From positions 62,001 through 126,000 of the forward strand of contig NZ_FQZQ01000002.1 in assembly GCF_900142085.1 (NCBI RefSeq): 64,000 nucleotides of DNA. The letters run 5' to 3'. Position numbers and translations under genes: made by a program. Under the pieces are notes generated by a model. It was given only the letters and a program-made list of their open reading frames with translations, did no database searches and was not told the DNA's origin. The first letter of the stretch is position 1, and every line of letters starts with the position of its first letter. This DNA is from Shimia gijangensis. Its GTDB lineage: Bacteria > Pseudomonadota > Alphaproteobacteria > Rhodobacterales > Rhodobacteraceae. Shown in pieces: positions 8,340-16,847 of this stretch.

Positions 8340-9823
8340 TTGGCCTCCTTGAGTTCTTTATGATCCTGCCAGACGCGCAGGAAATGGATGATAAGAACGC
8401 CCACGATCATCAAAAATAGAATCATGGCGATGGGGCGGTCGATAAAGTCGAATGGTGTCTTCACCCGCGCCATACCTGCGCGCAGCTTGACCTCCATGAT
8501 CCCGCCCAGAACCATGCCAAGGATGATCGGCACAGCGGGTATGGACAGACGTTTCAACACAAAGCCGAAGATACCGAAACAGGCAGCGATCAGGCAGTCG
8601 GTGAAAGAATTTCGCAAGCTGTAAACGCCGACAAAAGACAGCACGAGGATACAGGCGCCCAAGAAGCGGTTTGGAATATTCACCACTTTGATCAGCTGAT
8701 TGGTGGCGAACAATAGGAAGACCAAAACCAGCACGTTCAAAATGAGCAGCGCCAGATAGAGCGCGACCACAAAGTCCATGTCGTTTTGAAACAGCTGCGG
8801 TCCGGGCACCACGTTGTGCACATAAAACACAGACAGCATCATCGCGGTCAGCGCTTCGCCAGGAATACCCAAAGCCAAAAGCGGCACCATGGCTGCGGCG
8901 GGTACGGCGTTGTTGGAGGTTTCGGCAGCGATCAGCCCTTCAGATGAGCCATGGCCAAAATCCTGCGGTCGCTTTGAGCTTTTTTGCGCGTAGGTGTAAC
9001 TCAGGAATTGCGCGGTAAATTCGCCAACGCCGGGGATCATGCCCATCAGCACGCCAAACGTGCCCGAAACACCAGCCACGCGCGGGTGGCGTATCAGCTC
9101 TCGCAGGCCTTGAAACATGCCGCCGCGCAATTTGGTCAGGCGGGTTTTCTCATCTTCGCCCTGCAACAGGTAAAACGCTTGTGACAAAGCAAACAGGCCG
9201 AGCACAACCACAATCAGGTTCACACCACCAGACAGCCAGCTTTGGTCAAAGGTGAAGCGTTTTGAATACTTTACAGGCTCGAGCCCCACCGTGTTGAGGA
9301 AGATACCAAAGCAAGCCAAGGCCGCAGCAATCAAGGTCTGACCACGATGGGCAACGACCACAAGTATCAGGCCGAGCAAGGCCGCTAGGAATATCTCGCG
9401 GCTGCCAAACATCGGTGCGATTTTAGCGAGGATCGGGGCAAAAAGGATCAGGCAGATGACTGAAAAGATACCGCCAAAGAAGGATGCGCTATAGGCCAGA
9501 GACAAGGCACGCCGCGCCTCGCCGCGCGTGGTCATTGGGTAACCATCATAAGTGGTCAGCGCGTTCACGGCCGTGCCCGGCGTATTGATTAGGATGGCTG
9601 GGATTGAGCCGCCATACATTGAGGATCCGTAGATACCCAGCAACACAGTAAGACCCACAATCGGGTCCATCGAAAACGTGGCGGGCAAAAGGATCGCAAT
9701 GGCCACGGCAGGGCCTACGCCGGGAATCGCGCCGATCAAGACACCGCCGACAGAACCGGCCAAAAGCGCCAGCAAGACATCCCAGCGGGCCAAAATGTCG
9801 ATTGAGGAAAGAATAAGGTCCAT
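8204..9823 (-). CDS. tctA: Tripartite tricarboxylate transporter, large permease TctA
   Basis: A 539-residue protein with about 11-12 hydrophobic segments, the family motif GAIPGVGPAVAIAILLP near residue 32 and a second GMIPGVGE motif near residue 262, both characteristic of TctA. It forms the membrane channel of a TTT importer with TctB and the periplasmic binder. The last 45 codons form a basic tail (SRRKDYLLRERGRKVREK) that runs 136 bp into the aldehyde dehydrogenase gene. Such long overlaps are unusual, so the tail may be real or may reflect a late frameshift. The substrate is probably a carboxylate or amino-acid derivative used by the downstream enzymes. Confidence 0.93.
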   Translation of the reverse strand: MDLILSSIDILARWDVLLALLAGSVGGVLIGAIPGVGPAVAIAILLPATFSMDPIVGLTVLLGIYGSSMYGGSIPAILINTPGTAVNALTTYDGYPMTTRGEARRALSLAYSASFFGGIFSVICLILFAPILAKIAPMFGSREIFLAALLGLILVVVAHRGQTLIAAALACFGIFLNTVGLEPVKYSKRFTFDQSWLSGGVNLIVVVLGLFALSQAFYLLQGEDEKTRLTKLRGGMFQGLRELIRHPRVAGVSGTFGVLMGMIPGVGEFTAQFLSYTYAQKSSKRPQDFGHGSSEGLIAAETSNNAVPAAAMVPLLALGIPGEALTAMMLSVFYVHNVVPGPQLFQNDMDFVVALYLALLILNVLVLVFLLFATNQLIKVVNIPNRFLGACILVLSFVGVYSLRNSFTDCLIAACFGIFGFVLKRLSIPAVPIILGMVLGGIMEVKLRAGMARVKTPFDFIDRPIAMILFLMIVGVLIIHFLRVWQDHKELKEAKWSTKHASTNFGMHMSRRKDYLLRERGRKVREKHLKYNPRSTDKR

Positions 9824-9833
9824 CAGGCGTGCC

Positions 9834-10364
9834 CTAGAAGTTCAGGATAAAAAAGCTGCGCAGCGCACCGGGCAGGTATTCATAGGTGGCACCGCCTGGA
9901 ATTTTAACGTCCAGCAAAGCCTTGAAAAGGATCACAACGGCCACGCCAAAGAACACGGATATCCAGAGCATTTTCTTGCTGCGATACCCCATGCGCCACA
10001 TCAGGATCGGCATGAAGACCATCGTTACGGGCAGATAACCGATGATTGGTACGAGGATGACGTAGATCAGGAACCATAGCACCCATTCGATCGTAAAAAG
10101 CCACACGCGCCATTCGACAAAGTCGGCGCGATCGAACTTGCGACGTGGCAATTTCCAAAGGTGCAGGCCGCCAAACAGGACCATGCCGATGATTGAGACC
10201 GCAGGCCAGAAACGCGGCTGAGCAAAGAACTTGGTGCGTTTTACCCATTTGGTCTGGTCGCCCAACTGCGACAGCAGCAACAGTGCCGCGACAAGAAACA
10301 CGATAGCAAACAAAAGCTGCCCTCGCAGAGGGCCTTTAAAGCGTTTTTCTTCGAGTGAGCTCAT
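9834..10364 (-). CDS. tctB: Tripartite tricarboxylate transporter, small subunit TctB
   Basis: About 176 residues with four predicted membrane segments (LLFAIVFLVAALLL; FWPAVSIIGMVLFGG; WVLWFLIYVILVPIIGYLP; LWISVFFGVAVVILF), the usual TctB layout. I chose ATG 10364. The longer frame back to 10409 would start inside the tctC-tctB hairpin, whereas 10364 has a GAGG site nine bases upstream. The gene lies 10 bp before tctA in the same operon. Confidence 0.88.
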   Translation of the reverse strand: MSSLEEKRFKGPLRGQLLFAIVFLVAALLLLSQLGDQTKWVKRTKFFAQPRFWPAVSIIGMVLFGGLHLWKLPRRKFDRADFVEWRVWLFTIEWVLWFLIYVILVPIIGYLPVTMVFMPILMWRMGYRSKKMLWISVFFGVAVVILFKALLDVKIPGGATYEYLPGALRSFFILNF

Positions 10365-10386
10365 GTTGCCGGGCCTCTGAATACAG

Positions 10387-10417
10387 AAAAAGGCCGGAGG
10401 CATTTGCACCTCCGGCC
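10387..10417 (-). terminator. Intrinsic terminator or attenuator between tctC and tctB
   Basis: Read on the minus strand: GGCCGGAGG, an eight-base loop, CCTCCGGCC, then TTTTT. The 9-bp GC-rich perfect stem followed by a U-run fits a rho-independent terminator inside the operon. It probably ends many transcripts after the binding-protein gene, giving excess TctC over the membrane subunits. Confidence 0.85.
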
Positions 10418-10430
10418 CGCATTTTTTATA

Positions 10431-11372
10431 TTACTCGAGGATACCCGAGATCACGGCACCAGTGGCCTTGTCTTTGGCAATGATCTCGGCTGAAGCAGCC
10501 GCATCAGCCCAATAGACCTGAGCACCGGTTTCCTTGGCAATCGCCTGTGCGCGGTCGCTCATCACTGTTTTCGACGCAACAGCAGCCAGTTTCTCGCGAA
10601 CATCGGCCGGTGTGTCCTTGTGAACAAACAGGCCGTTCCAAAGTGCGATGTCCAGTGACGCGTCCAATTCGCCAATGGTAGGCGCATCAGGTACCAGAGG
10701 AATACGCTCGCCAGTGATCGTGGTCAAAACCTTGACCTTGTCCAGACAAGGCAGGATCAATTGCAGCGTGGTGTTGATCACGTCCGCATCGCCCGAAGCC
10801 AATGTGTTGCAGTCGAGCGCGTCAAAAGCCGCGTCTGAACCCCACTCAAAGCCTGCATTAACGGCATAGGCCATGGTGACTTGGGTTGGCGTCAGAACCT
10901 GACCAAAGTGACCCAGTGCAACGTCATTGGATTTGGCATGTTCCGCCAGTTCCGCCATCGATGAGTACGGCGCGTCTGCTGAGGTGGCGATCACGAATGG
11001 GTAGGTCAGGAAAATTCCGACCGGCTCAAACACTTCGCCTGCCAGCTCATCAATGCCAATCTCGTGGCCGATGACGGGCACCGCTGGGACAAAGGAACCG
11101 ATGGTATAGCCGTCAGCTGGAGCTGTTGCAACTTCGATCGCACCGGGGAAGGGGCCGCCGCCGCCTCCGGGTTTGTTTACCACCGCTGCCGAGACGCCAT
11201 ATGCCGCCTGAAAGTCTTCGGCAATCATACGGGTTAGCACGTCTTCGAGATCTCCGGGGGGCCACGGAACGATAAAGCTGACGGGCTTTTCGGGGTATTC
11301 TGCCAAGGCAGCTCCGGAAACGGAGGTCATGGCCAAGGCGAGCGTGCCGCCGATAAGTGTTTTGAATTTCAT
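10431..11372 (-). CDS. tctC: TTT transporter periplasmic substrate-binding protein TctC
   Basis: About 313 residues. A signal peptide (MKFKTLIGGTLALAM to the cleavage region SGAALAEYP) is followed by the tctC/Bug-family start EYPEKPVSFIVPWPPGD and the VVNKPGGGG motif. It captures the substrate in the periplasm and delivers it to TctAB. ATG 11372 is chosen because it begins the signal peptide and has GGGAGA at correct spacing. The frame is open back to 11414 but without a site. It is the first gene of the operon and is divergent from an IclR regulator. Confidence 0.93.
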   Translation of the reverse strand: MKFKTLIGGTLALAMTSVSGAALAEYPEKPVSFIVPWPPGDLEDVLTRMIAEDFQAAYGVSAAVVNKPGGGGGPFPGAIEVATAPADGYTIGSFVPAVPVIGHEIGIDELAGEVFEPVGIFLTYPFVIATSADAPYSSMAELAEHAKSNDVALGHFGQVLTPTQVTMAYAVNAGFEWGSDAAFDALDCNTLASGDADVINTTLQLILPCLDKVKVLTTITGERIPLVPDAPTIGELDASLDIALWNGLFVHKDTPADVREKLAAVASKTVMSDRAQAIAKETGAQVYWADAAASAEIIAKDKATGAVISGILE

Positions 11373-11429
11373 TGTTGTCTCCCTGTGCGTCCTGTGGTTC
11401 ACTAAACAAACCAAGGGTTCGAAAATAGA

Positions 11430-11456
11430 TTGACAGGTTAACTATATTTCTGTCAA
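11430..11456. promoter_or_regulatory. Candidate IclR operator and divergent promoter site
   Basis: TTGACAG, 13 bases, CTGTCAA: a perfect 7-bp inverted repeat in the tctC/iclR intergenic region. Each arm contains a TTGACA that could serve as a -35 box, one for each direction. It lies 58 bp upstream of tctC and 75 bp upstream of the regulator start. Binding by the adjacent IclR protein is inferred. Confidence 0.55.
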
Positions 11457-11530
11457 CACTTTTAGAACGTATGGGCCAAATCATTTGGTTTCATATCGCG
11501 GAAAGCGCTTGCGGAGAATGTGGAGTATCG

Positions 11531-12334
11531 ATGGGGACGGTTTCTAAGGGTTTGTCATTGCTGGGTTATTTTTCTCGTTCTCGTGCCAAAATTGGCCTGA
11601 GCGAGATGACGCGCCTGTCTGGGATGAACAAGGCGACAGTGTACCGATTGATGACAGAATTGGCTGAACAGGGATTCGTTGAGCAGATTGGCACAGGTCG
11701 AGAATATCGTTTGGGGCCGGTTTTCCCCCGACTTGCTGCGTTGCGCGAAGCGGCCGTTCCCATGCGTGAAGTGGTGCAAAACCTTCTGAGACGTCTTAGC
11801 GAGGCCACCGGAGAAACGGCCCATATGTCGATCCATCAGGGGGATCGATTGACGGTTGTCAGCTATTGTTACAGCCCATTGCACGGCACACGGGTGACAA
11901 TGGAAGACGCTGAGCAAATCACGTTTCATTCGACAAGCTCAGGGCATGCGGTGCTGGCTTTTGGGGCGTCATCACTGGTGGACGATGTGCTGGGACGCCC
12001 CTTGGAAAAGAAAACGGATCTCACCGAAACTGACCCGGATGTGATCCGGCAGCGCCTTAGAGAGACGCGCATTCAAGGTTTCGCAGAATCGATAAGTGGC
12101 CATGAAATGGATGTGCATTCTCATGCCTGCCCAATTTTTGATGCACAGCAAAATTGCTATGGCGCGGTCGCCGTTGCTGCCCCTGTTGCGCGTATGACAC
12201 CAGAGTTAAGGCACACTATCCGGCGCGAACTCATGCTTGCGTCGCTTGAAATGACCCGCTTGTTGGGCGGATTTATCCCCGAAGAATTCAAATTAAAGCT
12301 GACCGCGTTTGAGGCAGAAACCGCCAACGCATGA
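11531..12334 (+). CDS. IclR family transcriptional regulator
   Basis: About 267 residues. The N-terminal winged helix (KGLSLLGYFSRSRAKIGLSEMTRLSGMNKATVYRL) is followed by the IclR effector domain (ETAHMSIHQGDRLTVV; HSTSSGHAVLAF; SISGHEMDVHSHACPIFD). It is divergent from the TTT operon, which it most likely controls in response to a substrate. ATG 11531 has GGAG five bases upstream and fits the family start; ATG 11471 would add 20 residues unlike the family. The aminotransferase gene follows 18 bp later on the same strand. Confidence 0.88.
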   Translation: MGTVSKGLSLLGYFSRSRAKIGLSEMTRLSGMNKATVYRLMTELAEQGFVEQIGTGREYRLGPVFPRLAALREAAVPMREVVQNLLRRLSEATGETAHMSIHQGDRLTVVSYCYSPLHGTRVTMEDAEQITFHSTSSGHAVLAFGASSLVDDVLGRPLEKKTDLTETDPDVIRQRLRETRIQGFAESISGHEMDVHSHACPIFDAQQNCYGAVAVAAPVARMTPELRHTIRRELMLASLEMTRLLGGFIPEEFKLKLTAFEAETANA

Positions 12335-12352
12335 TCCGAAAGGCCTGAACCG

Positions 12353-13711
12353 ATGAAAGACAGCAATTTCCTGAAAGAGAAAAACGCCCGCTCTTTGTGG
12401 CATCCGATGACACATCCGGCAGATAGTCTGGCGAATCCGCCGGCCATTATCACTAGCGCCCAAGGCGTACGAATTTCGGATGTGGACGGCCACGAAGTAG
12501 TAGATGGTGTTGGCGGGCTTTGGAATGTGAACCTTGGCTTTTCATGCCAGCCAGTCAAAGACGCCATTGCCCGCCAATTGGACGTGTTGCCGTATTATTC
12601 GACTTTTCGTGGTACCACCAATGATGCGGTTATTGAATTGTCCGAAGAACTTCGTGACTTTTACGAGCCAGACGGCCTGACCCGCGCATTTTATACATCT
12701 GGTGGCTCGGACTCGGTGGAGACTGCGTTGCGATTGGCGCGCCAGTACCACAAAATTCGGGGTGATGAGGGGCGTACCAAGTTTTTGAGCCTGAAAAAGG
12801 GTTATCATGGCACGCATATGGGCGGAGCTTCGGTCAATGGTAATGCCAACTTCCGCACGCAGTACGAGCCGCTTTTGCCGGGCTGTTTTCATATCCCCGC
12901 GCCATATACCTACCGCAACCCATTTAACGAGACCGATCCGGAAAAGCTGGCCGCACTGTGTTTGCAGGCCCTGCAGGACGAGATAGCGTTTCAGGGGGCT
13001 GGCACAATTGCCGCGATGATTATGGAGCCGATCCTCGGGGCAGGGGGCGTGATCCCACCACACGAAAGCTTTATGCCCGGCGTGCGCGATATCTGTACCA
13101 AGAACGGTATCCTGTTGATTGCTGATGAGGTAATCACGGCCTTCGGCCGCACCGGGAGCTGGACTGGCTCACGCCATTGGGGTGTTCAGCCCGATATGAT
13201 GGCCACCGCCAAGGCTATCACAAACGGATACTTTCCATTCGGCGCGGTGATGATCGCCGACAAGGTGGTTGAAGTGTTTGAGAGCGACACCAGTGGCAAG
13301 GCGGCCATCGGCCATGGTTACACCTATTCCGGACACCCGGTTGGGGCAGCGGCGGCTTTGGCCTGTCTGGCCGAAACCAAACGCCTGAAAGTCAACGAGA
13401 ATGCCGCGGCGCGTGGCGCTGAGATGTATGCGGGGTTGCTAGCCTTGCAAGAGAAACACGAACTGATTGGCGATGTGCGTGGTGGGCATGGGCTGATGTG
13501 CGCGATTGAACTGGTCAGCGATCGCGCCAGCAAAACGCCAATCGACAAAAAATCTGGGGGCGTGGTTCAGGACGTGGCCTATCGCAGCGGTGCGATTGTA
13601 CGCATTTCCGGGCCCAACATTATCCTGTCTCCCCCTTTGGTGCTGACCTCGGAAGATGTGCAGGTGATCTTGTCCAGTCTGGATGCGGGTCTGGAAGCGG
13701 CGGCACAATAA
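12353..13711 (+). CDS. Class III aminotransferase (omega-amino acid:pyruvate type)
   Basis: A 452-residue PLP enzyme of fold type I. It shows LWHPMTHP near the N-terminus, DGVGGLWNVNLGF, YTSGGSDSVETALRLAR, the cofactor Asp in LLIADEVITAFGRTG and the Schiff-base Lys in ATAKAITNGYFP. This wording is that of omega-amino acid:pyruvate and related aminotransferases, which turn a terminal amine into an aldehyde. It probably forms a transcription unit with the upstream iclR and ends at a strong terminator. The substrate is unknown; an amine from the neighbouring P450 or TTT pathways is plausible. Confidence 0.88.
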   Translation: MKDSNFLKEKNARSLWHPMTHPADSLANPPAIITSAQGVRISDVDGHEVVDGVGGLWNVNLGFSCQPVKDAIARQLDVLPYYSTFRGTTNDAVIELSEELRDFYEPDGLTRAFYTSGGSDSVETALRLARQYHKIRGDEGRTKFLSLKKGYHGTHMGGASVNGNANFRTQYEPLLPGCFHIPAPYTYRNPFNETDPEKLAALCLQALQDEIAFQGAGTIAAMIMEPILGAGGVIPPHESFMPGVRDICTKNGILLIADEVITAFGRTGSWTGSRHWGVQPDMMATAKAITNGYFPFGAVMIADKVVEVFESDTSGKAAIGHGYTYSGHPVGAAAALACLAETKRLKVNENAAARGAEMYAGLLALQEKHELIGDVRGGHGLMCAIELVSDRASKTPIDKKSGGVVQDVAYRSGAIVRISGPNIILSPPLVLTSEDVQVILSSLDAGLEAAAQ

Positions 13712-13734
13712 ACCAATCAAAGTCTGGAACAGGA

Positions 13735-13765
13735 AATGGCGCCGTTGACGGGCGCCATTTTTTTT
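13735..13765 (+). terminator. Rho-independent terminator after the aminotransferase gene
   Basis: AATGGCGCC, seven-base loop, GGCGCCATT running into eight T residues, 24 bp after the stop codon. It also separates this unit from the convergent ferredoxin gene. Confidence 0.88.
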
Positions 13766-13785
13766 GTCGTTTTTCGGGGCGGGCG

Positions 13786-14100
13786 TTACGGTTGTGGAAC
13801 CAGCAGAACAATGCCGTCGAGGGCGTCGCTGGCCTCAATTTGACAGCTGAGGCGACTGGCGTCGGTTCGTTCGGCCTCGGCGACATCCAGCATGGCATCT
13901 TCAAAATCGTCCACGGACCCGGATTGTGCGATCCAGTTTGCATCAACGTAAACATGGCAGGTAGCACAGCTGAGGCAGCCGCCACATTCGCCGACCACTC
14001 CGGGGACATTGTTGTCCACAGCCGCTTGCATCATGTTGGTGCCGTTTGCGATTTCGGCAGTGATTTCGCTGCCATCAGACAGTTTCCAGGTGGCTTTCAT
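13786..14100 (-). CDS. 2Fe-2S ferredoxin
   Basis: About 104 residues of the adrenodoxin/putidaredoxin type. Cluster ligands are visible in ECGGCLSCATCHVYV and, near the C-terminus, RLSCQIE. Proteins of this class pass electrons from a reductase to class I cytochrome P450s. The P450 gene is two genes upstream in the same minus-strand unit, so it is the likely partner; no ferredoxin reductase gene is present nearby. ATG 14100 has AAGGAG eight bases upstream and starts the beta-strand MKATWKL; a longer frame to 14121 lacks a site. Confidence 0.9.
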   Translation of the reverse strand: MKATWKLSDGSEITAEIANGTNMMQAAVDNNVPGVVGECGGCLSCATCHVYVDANWIAQSGSVDDFEDAMLDVAEAERTDASRLSCQIEASDALDGIVLLVPQP

Positions 14101-14187
14101 AATTTGTGCTCCTTGAGCCAAGGGTGCGTCGGGACAGAGTGCGGGAGCCTCCGGCGGGAGTATTCTTGAAATACTGAAAGATGAGGA

Positions 14188-15477
14188 TCAGACAAAGTAG
14201 ACGTAGAAATCACGCAAGGCATCGCCTTCGAGGTTCTTCGTTTTCTTGACTTCCTTTTCTTTCATGAAAACGTGGTTGTCGACCAACATGCGGCCCACAG
14301 CGTCGCTCAGAACAGTGTCGGACTTGAGATCAGAAACTGCCCCGGCCAGGTCCATGGCGCAGCTTTCCTTGGCGTCGTTGTTCTCAAACCCGTCACCGGT
14401 TTCAATCGGTTGCAGTGGATAGCTGTTCTCGACCCCAAGCAATGACGCCTGAAGTACTGCAGCCACAGCAGTATAAGGGTTTGCGGTGCCGTCTGCCATC
14501 CGGTGTTCTAGTCGCGATTTGGGCCCCCCTTCAGAGCTGATCCGTGTGGTGACATTGCGGTGATCGCCGCCCCAATTTTTCCAAAAGCCCGACAGTGAGC
14601 CCGGTTGCAGGCGCTGATAGCTATTGGCGGTTGGCGCGATCAGACCGGCCAGCGCTTTGTGATGATACAGCAGACCGGCAAGGCAGCCCTTGGACAGGTC
14701 ATTCAGCGTTTCGGGCATATTGCGCGGGCCAGAAGACACGGCGTTGCCGCCCGAGGTGTCGGTAAATGAAAAGTTGATGTGCATGCCTGACCCACCGGCT
14801 TCGGCAAGTGGTTTGGGCATAAAGGTCAGGATGATGCCATGTTCCAGCGCGATTTCCTTGGCCATCAGGCGGAACAAAACGATGTCGTCCACCGCCTGAA
14901 CGGCGCTATCAAATGTCAGGGTGTATTCAAACTGAGGCGCGTCAAATTCAGCTGTGATCATATCAAGGTGAAAGCCCAGCTCGTCGGCTTTTTCCCAGAT
15001 CGCATCGTTAAACCGCATCGGGTCAGTCATTGGCCCGGTGCCATAGACCACAGCCCCCGGCGTATCATAAGGGCGCAGGTTGCCATCCTGATCCGCCTGC
15101 ATTGCAAAGGCTTCCAGCTCGATGCCAACTTTGGGGGTGAGGCCCTTAGCCTCCCAGGCGGCAACGGCACGTTTCAGGGTGCCGCGCGGACACAACGGCA
15201 GAGCTTCGCCGCGGTCATCATAAAGATCACCAATCACAATTTTGGTGTGTGGATCCCAGCTATCGCGGATGTCGTCATGCTTCCAGCGCAGCTCCATATC
15301 GGGAAGGCCCTCCATCATCATCGCGCCGGGAGCGGGCAGCAGGTCCTTGTCGTAGTGAACACCAAAGGTCGAGCGGCAAAAACGGGTTTCCGAATCTGCC
15401 AGTTTCGAGGCCGGCAGATATTTTCCCCGTATGATGGACAGGTGGTCGCAGAATACAGCGCGTAGGCGATCTTTCAT
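14188..15477 (-). CDS. Glutamine synthetase family protein (gamma-glutamyl ligase, GlnT/PuuA-like)
   Basis: A 429-residue protein, slightly shorter than true GlnA. It shows IELEAF in the position of the metal-binding GxExE motif, AGGSGMHINFSF (ATP/metal region), PTANSYQRLQPGS and SRLEHRMADGTANPY, as in glutamylpolyamine and related gamma-glutamyl ligases. These enzymes use ATP to join glutamate to an amine. It starts 11 bp after the P450 gene with a GGAAG site. Similar GS-like genes occur next to P450 and ferredoxin genes in mycobacterial morpholine and pyrrolidine loci. I infer glutamylation of an amine substrate or product. Confidence 0.88.
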   Translation of the reverse strand: MKDRLRAVFCDHLSIIRGKYLPASKLADSETRFCRSTFGVHYDKDLLPAPGAMMMEGLPDMELRWKHDDIRDSWDPHTKIVIGDLYDDRGEALPLCPRGTLKRAVAAWEAKGLTPKVGIELEAFAMQADQDGNLRPYDTPGAVVYGTGPMTDPMRFNDAIWEKADELGFHLDMITAEFDAPQFEYTLTFDSAVQAVDDIVLFRLMAKEIALEHGIILTFMPKPLAEAGGSGMHINFSFTDTSGGNAVSSGPRNMPETLNDLSKGCLAGLLYHHKALAGLIAPTANSYQRLQPGSLSGFWKNWGGDHRNVTTRISSEGGPKSRLEHRMADGTANPYTAVAAVLQASLLGVENSYPLQPIETGDGFENNDAKESCAMDLAGAVSDLKSDTVLSDAVGRMLVDNHVFMKEKEVKKTKNLEGDALRDFYVYFV

Positions 15478-15488
15478 CTGAGGCTTCC

Positions 15489-16751
15489 TTATTTCAGTTG
15501 CACGCGGACGGGCAATTCTTTGATGCCGCCGACAAAGTTAGAACGCAGAAATTTGTGTTCGCCATTAGCTTCTATGCTTTTCAGGCGTTTGCAAAGCTCT
15601 TGGAACAGTACACGCACTTCCAGTCGTGCCAGCCACATGCCCAAACACAGATGCGGGCCGGATTGACCAAAGGATAAATGCTTGTTTGGGCTGCGCATCA
15701 GATTTACGCGCATCGGGTCTTCAAGAACCGTTTCATCGCGATTGGCAGAAATCCACCAGAACAGCGCTTTGTCGCCTTCTTTCATGATTTTGCCATGGGC
15801 TTCGAAATCGCGGGTCAGTGTGCGGCGGAAATACAGAGCAGGCGTGGCCCATCGGATGATTTCATCGGGGGCGAGTTCCCACAGGTCGTCACCTCCGGCC
15901 TGCATCTGACCAAGAAGTTCCGGCTGGTGACACATGGCCTGAAGGCCCGCTGCTATTGAATAGCGGGTGGTATCGTTGCCCGCAGCGACCAAAAGGCAAA
16001 AGAAATTGCGGAACTCTTCTTCGGAAATGGTGTTGCCATCTTTGTCGGGTTGCAGGATCAGATGCAGTACGCCGTTGGTGTCGCCGGTGGCGTTCTTGTG
16101 GGCCATCAACTCTTTGGCATATTGAAATAATTCGGCCCCGGCCGGAGAGTTGAATGGCATCATGCGGAACTCGTCCGTAGTCATTTTGTCGAGCACATGA
16201 TCAGTGAAATCCGGATCCGTGTTGGCGATCAACGCATCGCCTTTTTCGACCAGCCAAGGCAGGTCTTCTTCCGGTGTGCCAAGAATACGTCCAAGCATGA
16301 GCATGGGCAATTGGCGGGCGATGGCTTTGGTTGCGTCGAATTCAATGGTCGATAAAGCCTCATCAAGGATCTGATTCGAGAGATCCCGCAAATCCTGTTC
16401 AAATCCAGCGACAACCGGTTTGGAAAACGCCTTGGCGACTTTGATGCGGGTTTTCATGTGATCTGGCGGATCGGTTTCCTGAAAAGTGCGCCGGGCTAGG
16501 TATTCTTCGTAGGTCTGATCCTCCATCCGGATTCCCCGCGCCGAAGAAAAAACCTCAAAGTTACGGTTCATCTCGGTGATGTCCTGATGCCGGGTGATCG
16601 ACCAGAACCCTTCACCCTGGTCCCAATCTGTCCAGCTGACCGGGTCTTCGTTGCGCAAACGCTGAAAGGTTTTGTGCGGCGCGCCATTAGAAAAAGTGTC
16701 ATGGCTTGTCAGATCGGCAAAGCCGTCATCGGTGGGTGTCCAGACAGTCAT
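15489..16751 (-). CDS. Cytochrome P450 monooxygenase
   Basis: A 420-residue soluble bacterial P450. The I-helix oxygen-binding motif is AAGNDTTR, the heme loop is FGQSGPHLCLG with the thiolate Cys near residue 365, and HMKTRIKVAKAF matches the C-helix region. The heme loop keeps Phe, His, Cys and Gly of the consensus. It hydroxylates small molecules using electrons from a ferredoxin, probably the one at 13786-14100. It is the first gene of the unit with GGGAGG upstream. The link to amines comes only from its neighbours. Confidence 0.92.
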   Translation of the reverse strand: MTVWTPTDDGFADLTSHDTFSNGAPHKTFQRLRNEDPVSWTDWDQGEGFWSITRHQDITEMNRNFEVFSSARGIRMEDQTYEEYLARRTFQETDPPDHMKTRIKVAKAFSKPVVAGFEQDLRDLSNQILDEALSTIEFDATKAIARQLPMLMLGRILGTPEEDLPWLVEKGDALIANTDPDFTDHVLDKMTTDEFRMMPFNSPAGAELFQYAKELMAHKNATGDTNGVLHLILQPDKDGNTISEEEFRNFFCLLVAAGNDTTRYSIAAGLQAMCHQPELLGQMQAGGDDLWELAPDEIIRWATPALYFRRTLTRDFEAHGKIMKEGDKALFWWISANRDETVLEDPMRVNLMRSPNKHLSFGQSGPHLCLGMWLARLEVRVLFQELCKRLKSIEANGEHKFLRSNFVGGIKELPVRVQLK

Positions 16752-16794
16752 ACGAGCCGCCTCCCTTGCTGGCTTGTTTACTTGCTTTGTTATG

Positions 16795-16822
16795 TATATA
16801 TATGCAGATCATAAATATGCAA
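16795..16822 (-). promoter_or_regulatory. Putative promoter of the P450 operon
   Basis: On the minus strand, TTGCAT, a 16-base spacer and TATATA lie about 45 bp before the P450 start in an AT-rich divergent region. Match to the sigma-70 pattern only. Confidence 0.4.
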
Positions 16823-16847
16823 AATGAAAAATGCGCGGACTGTGGAT

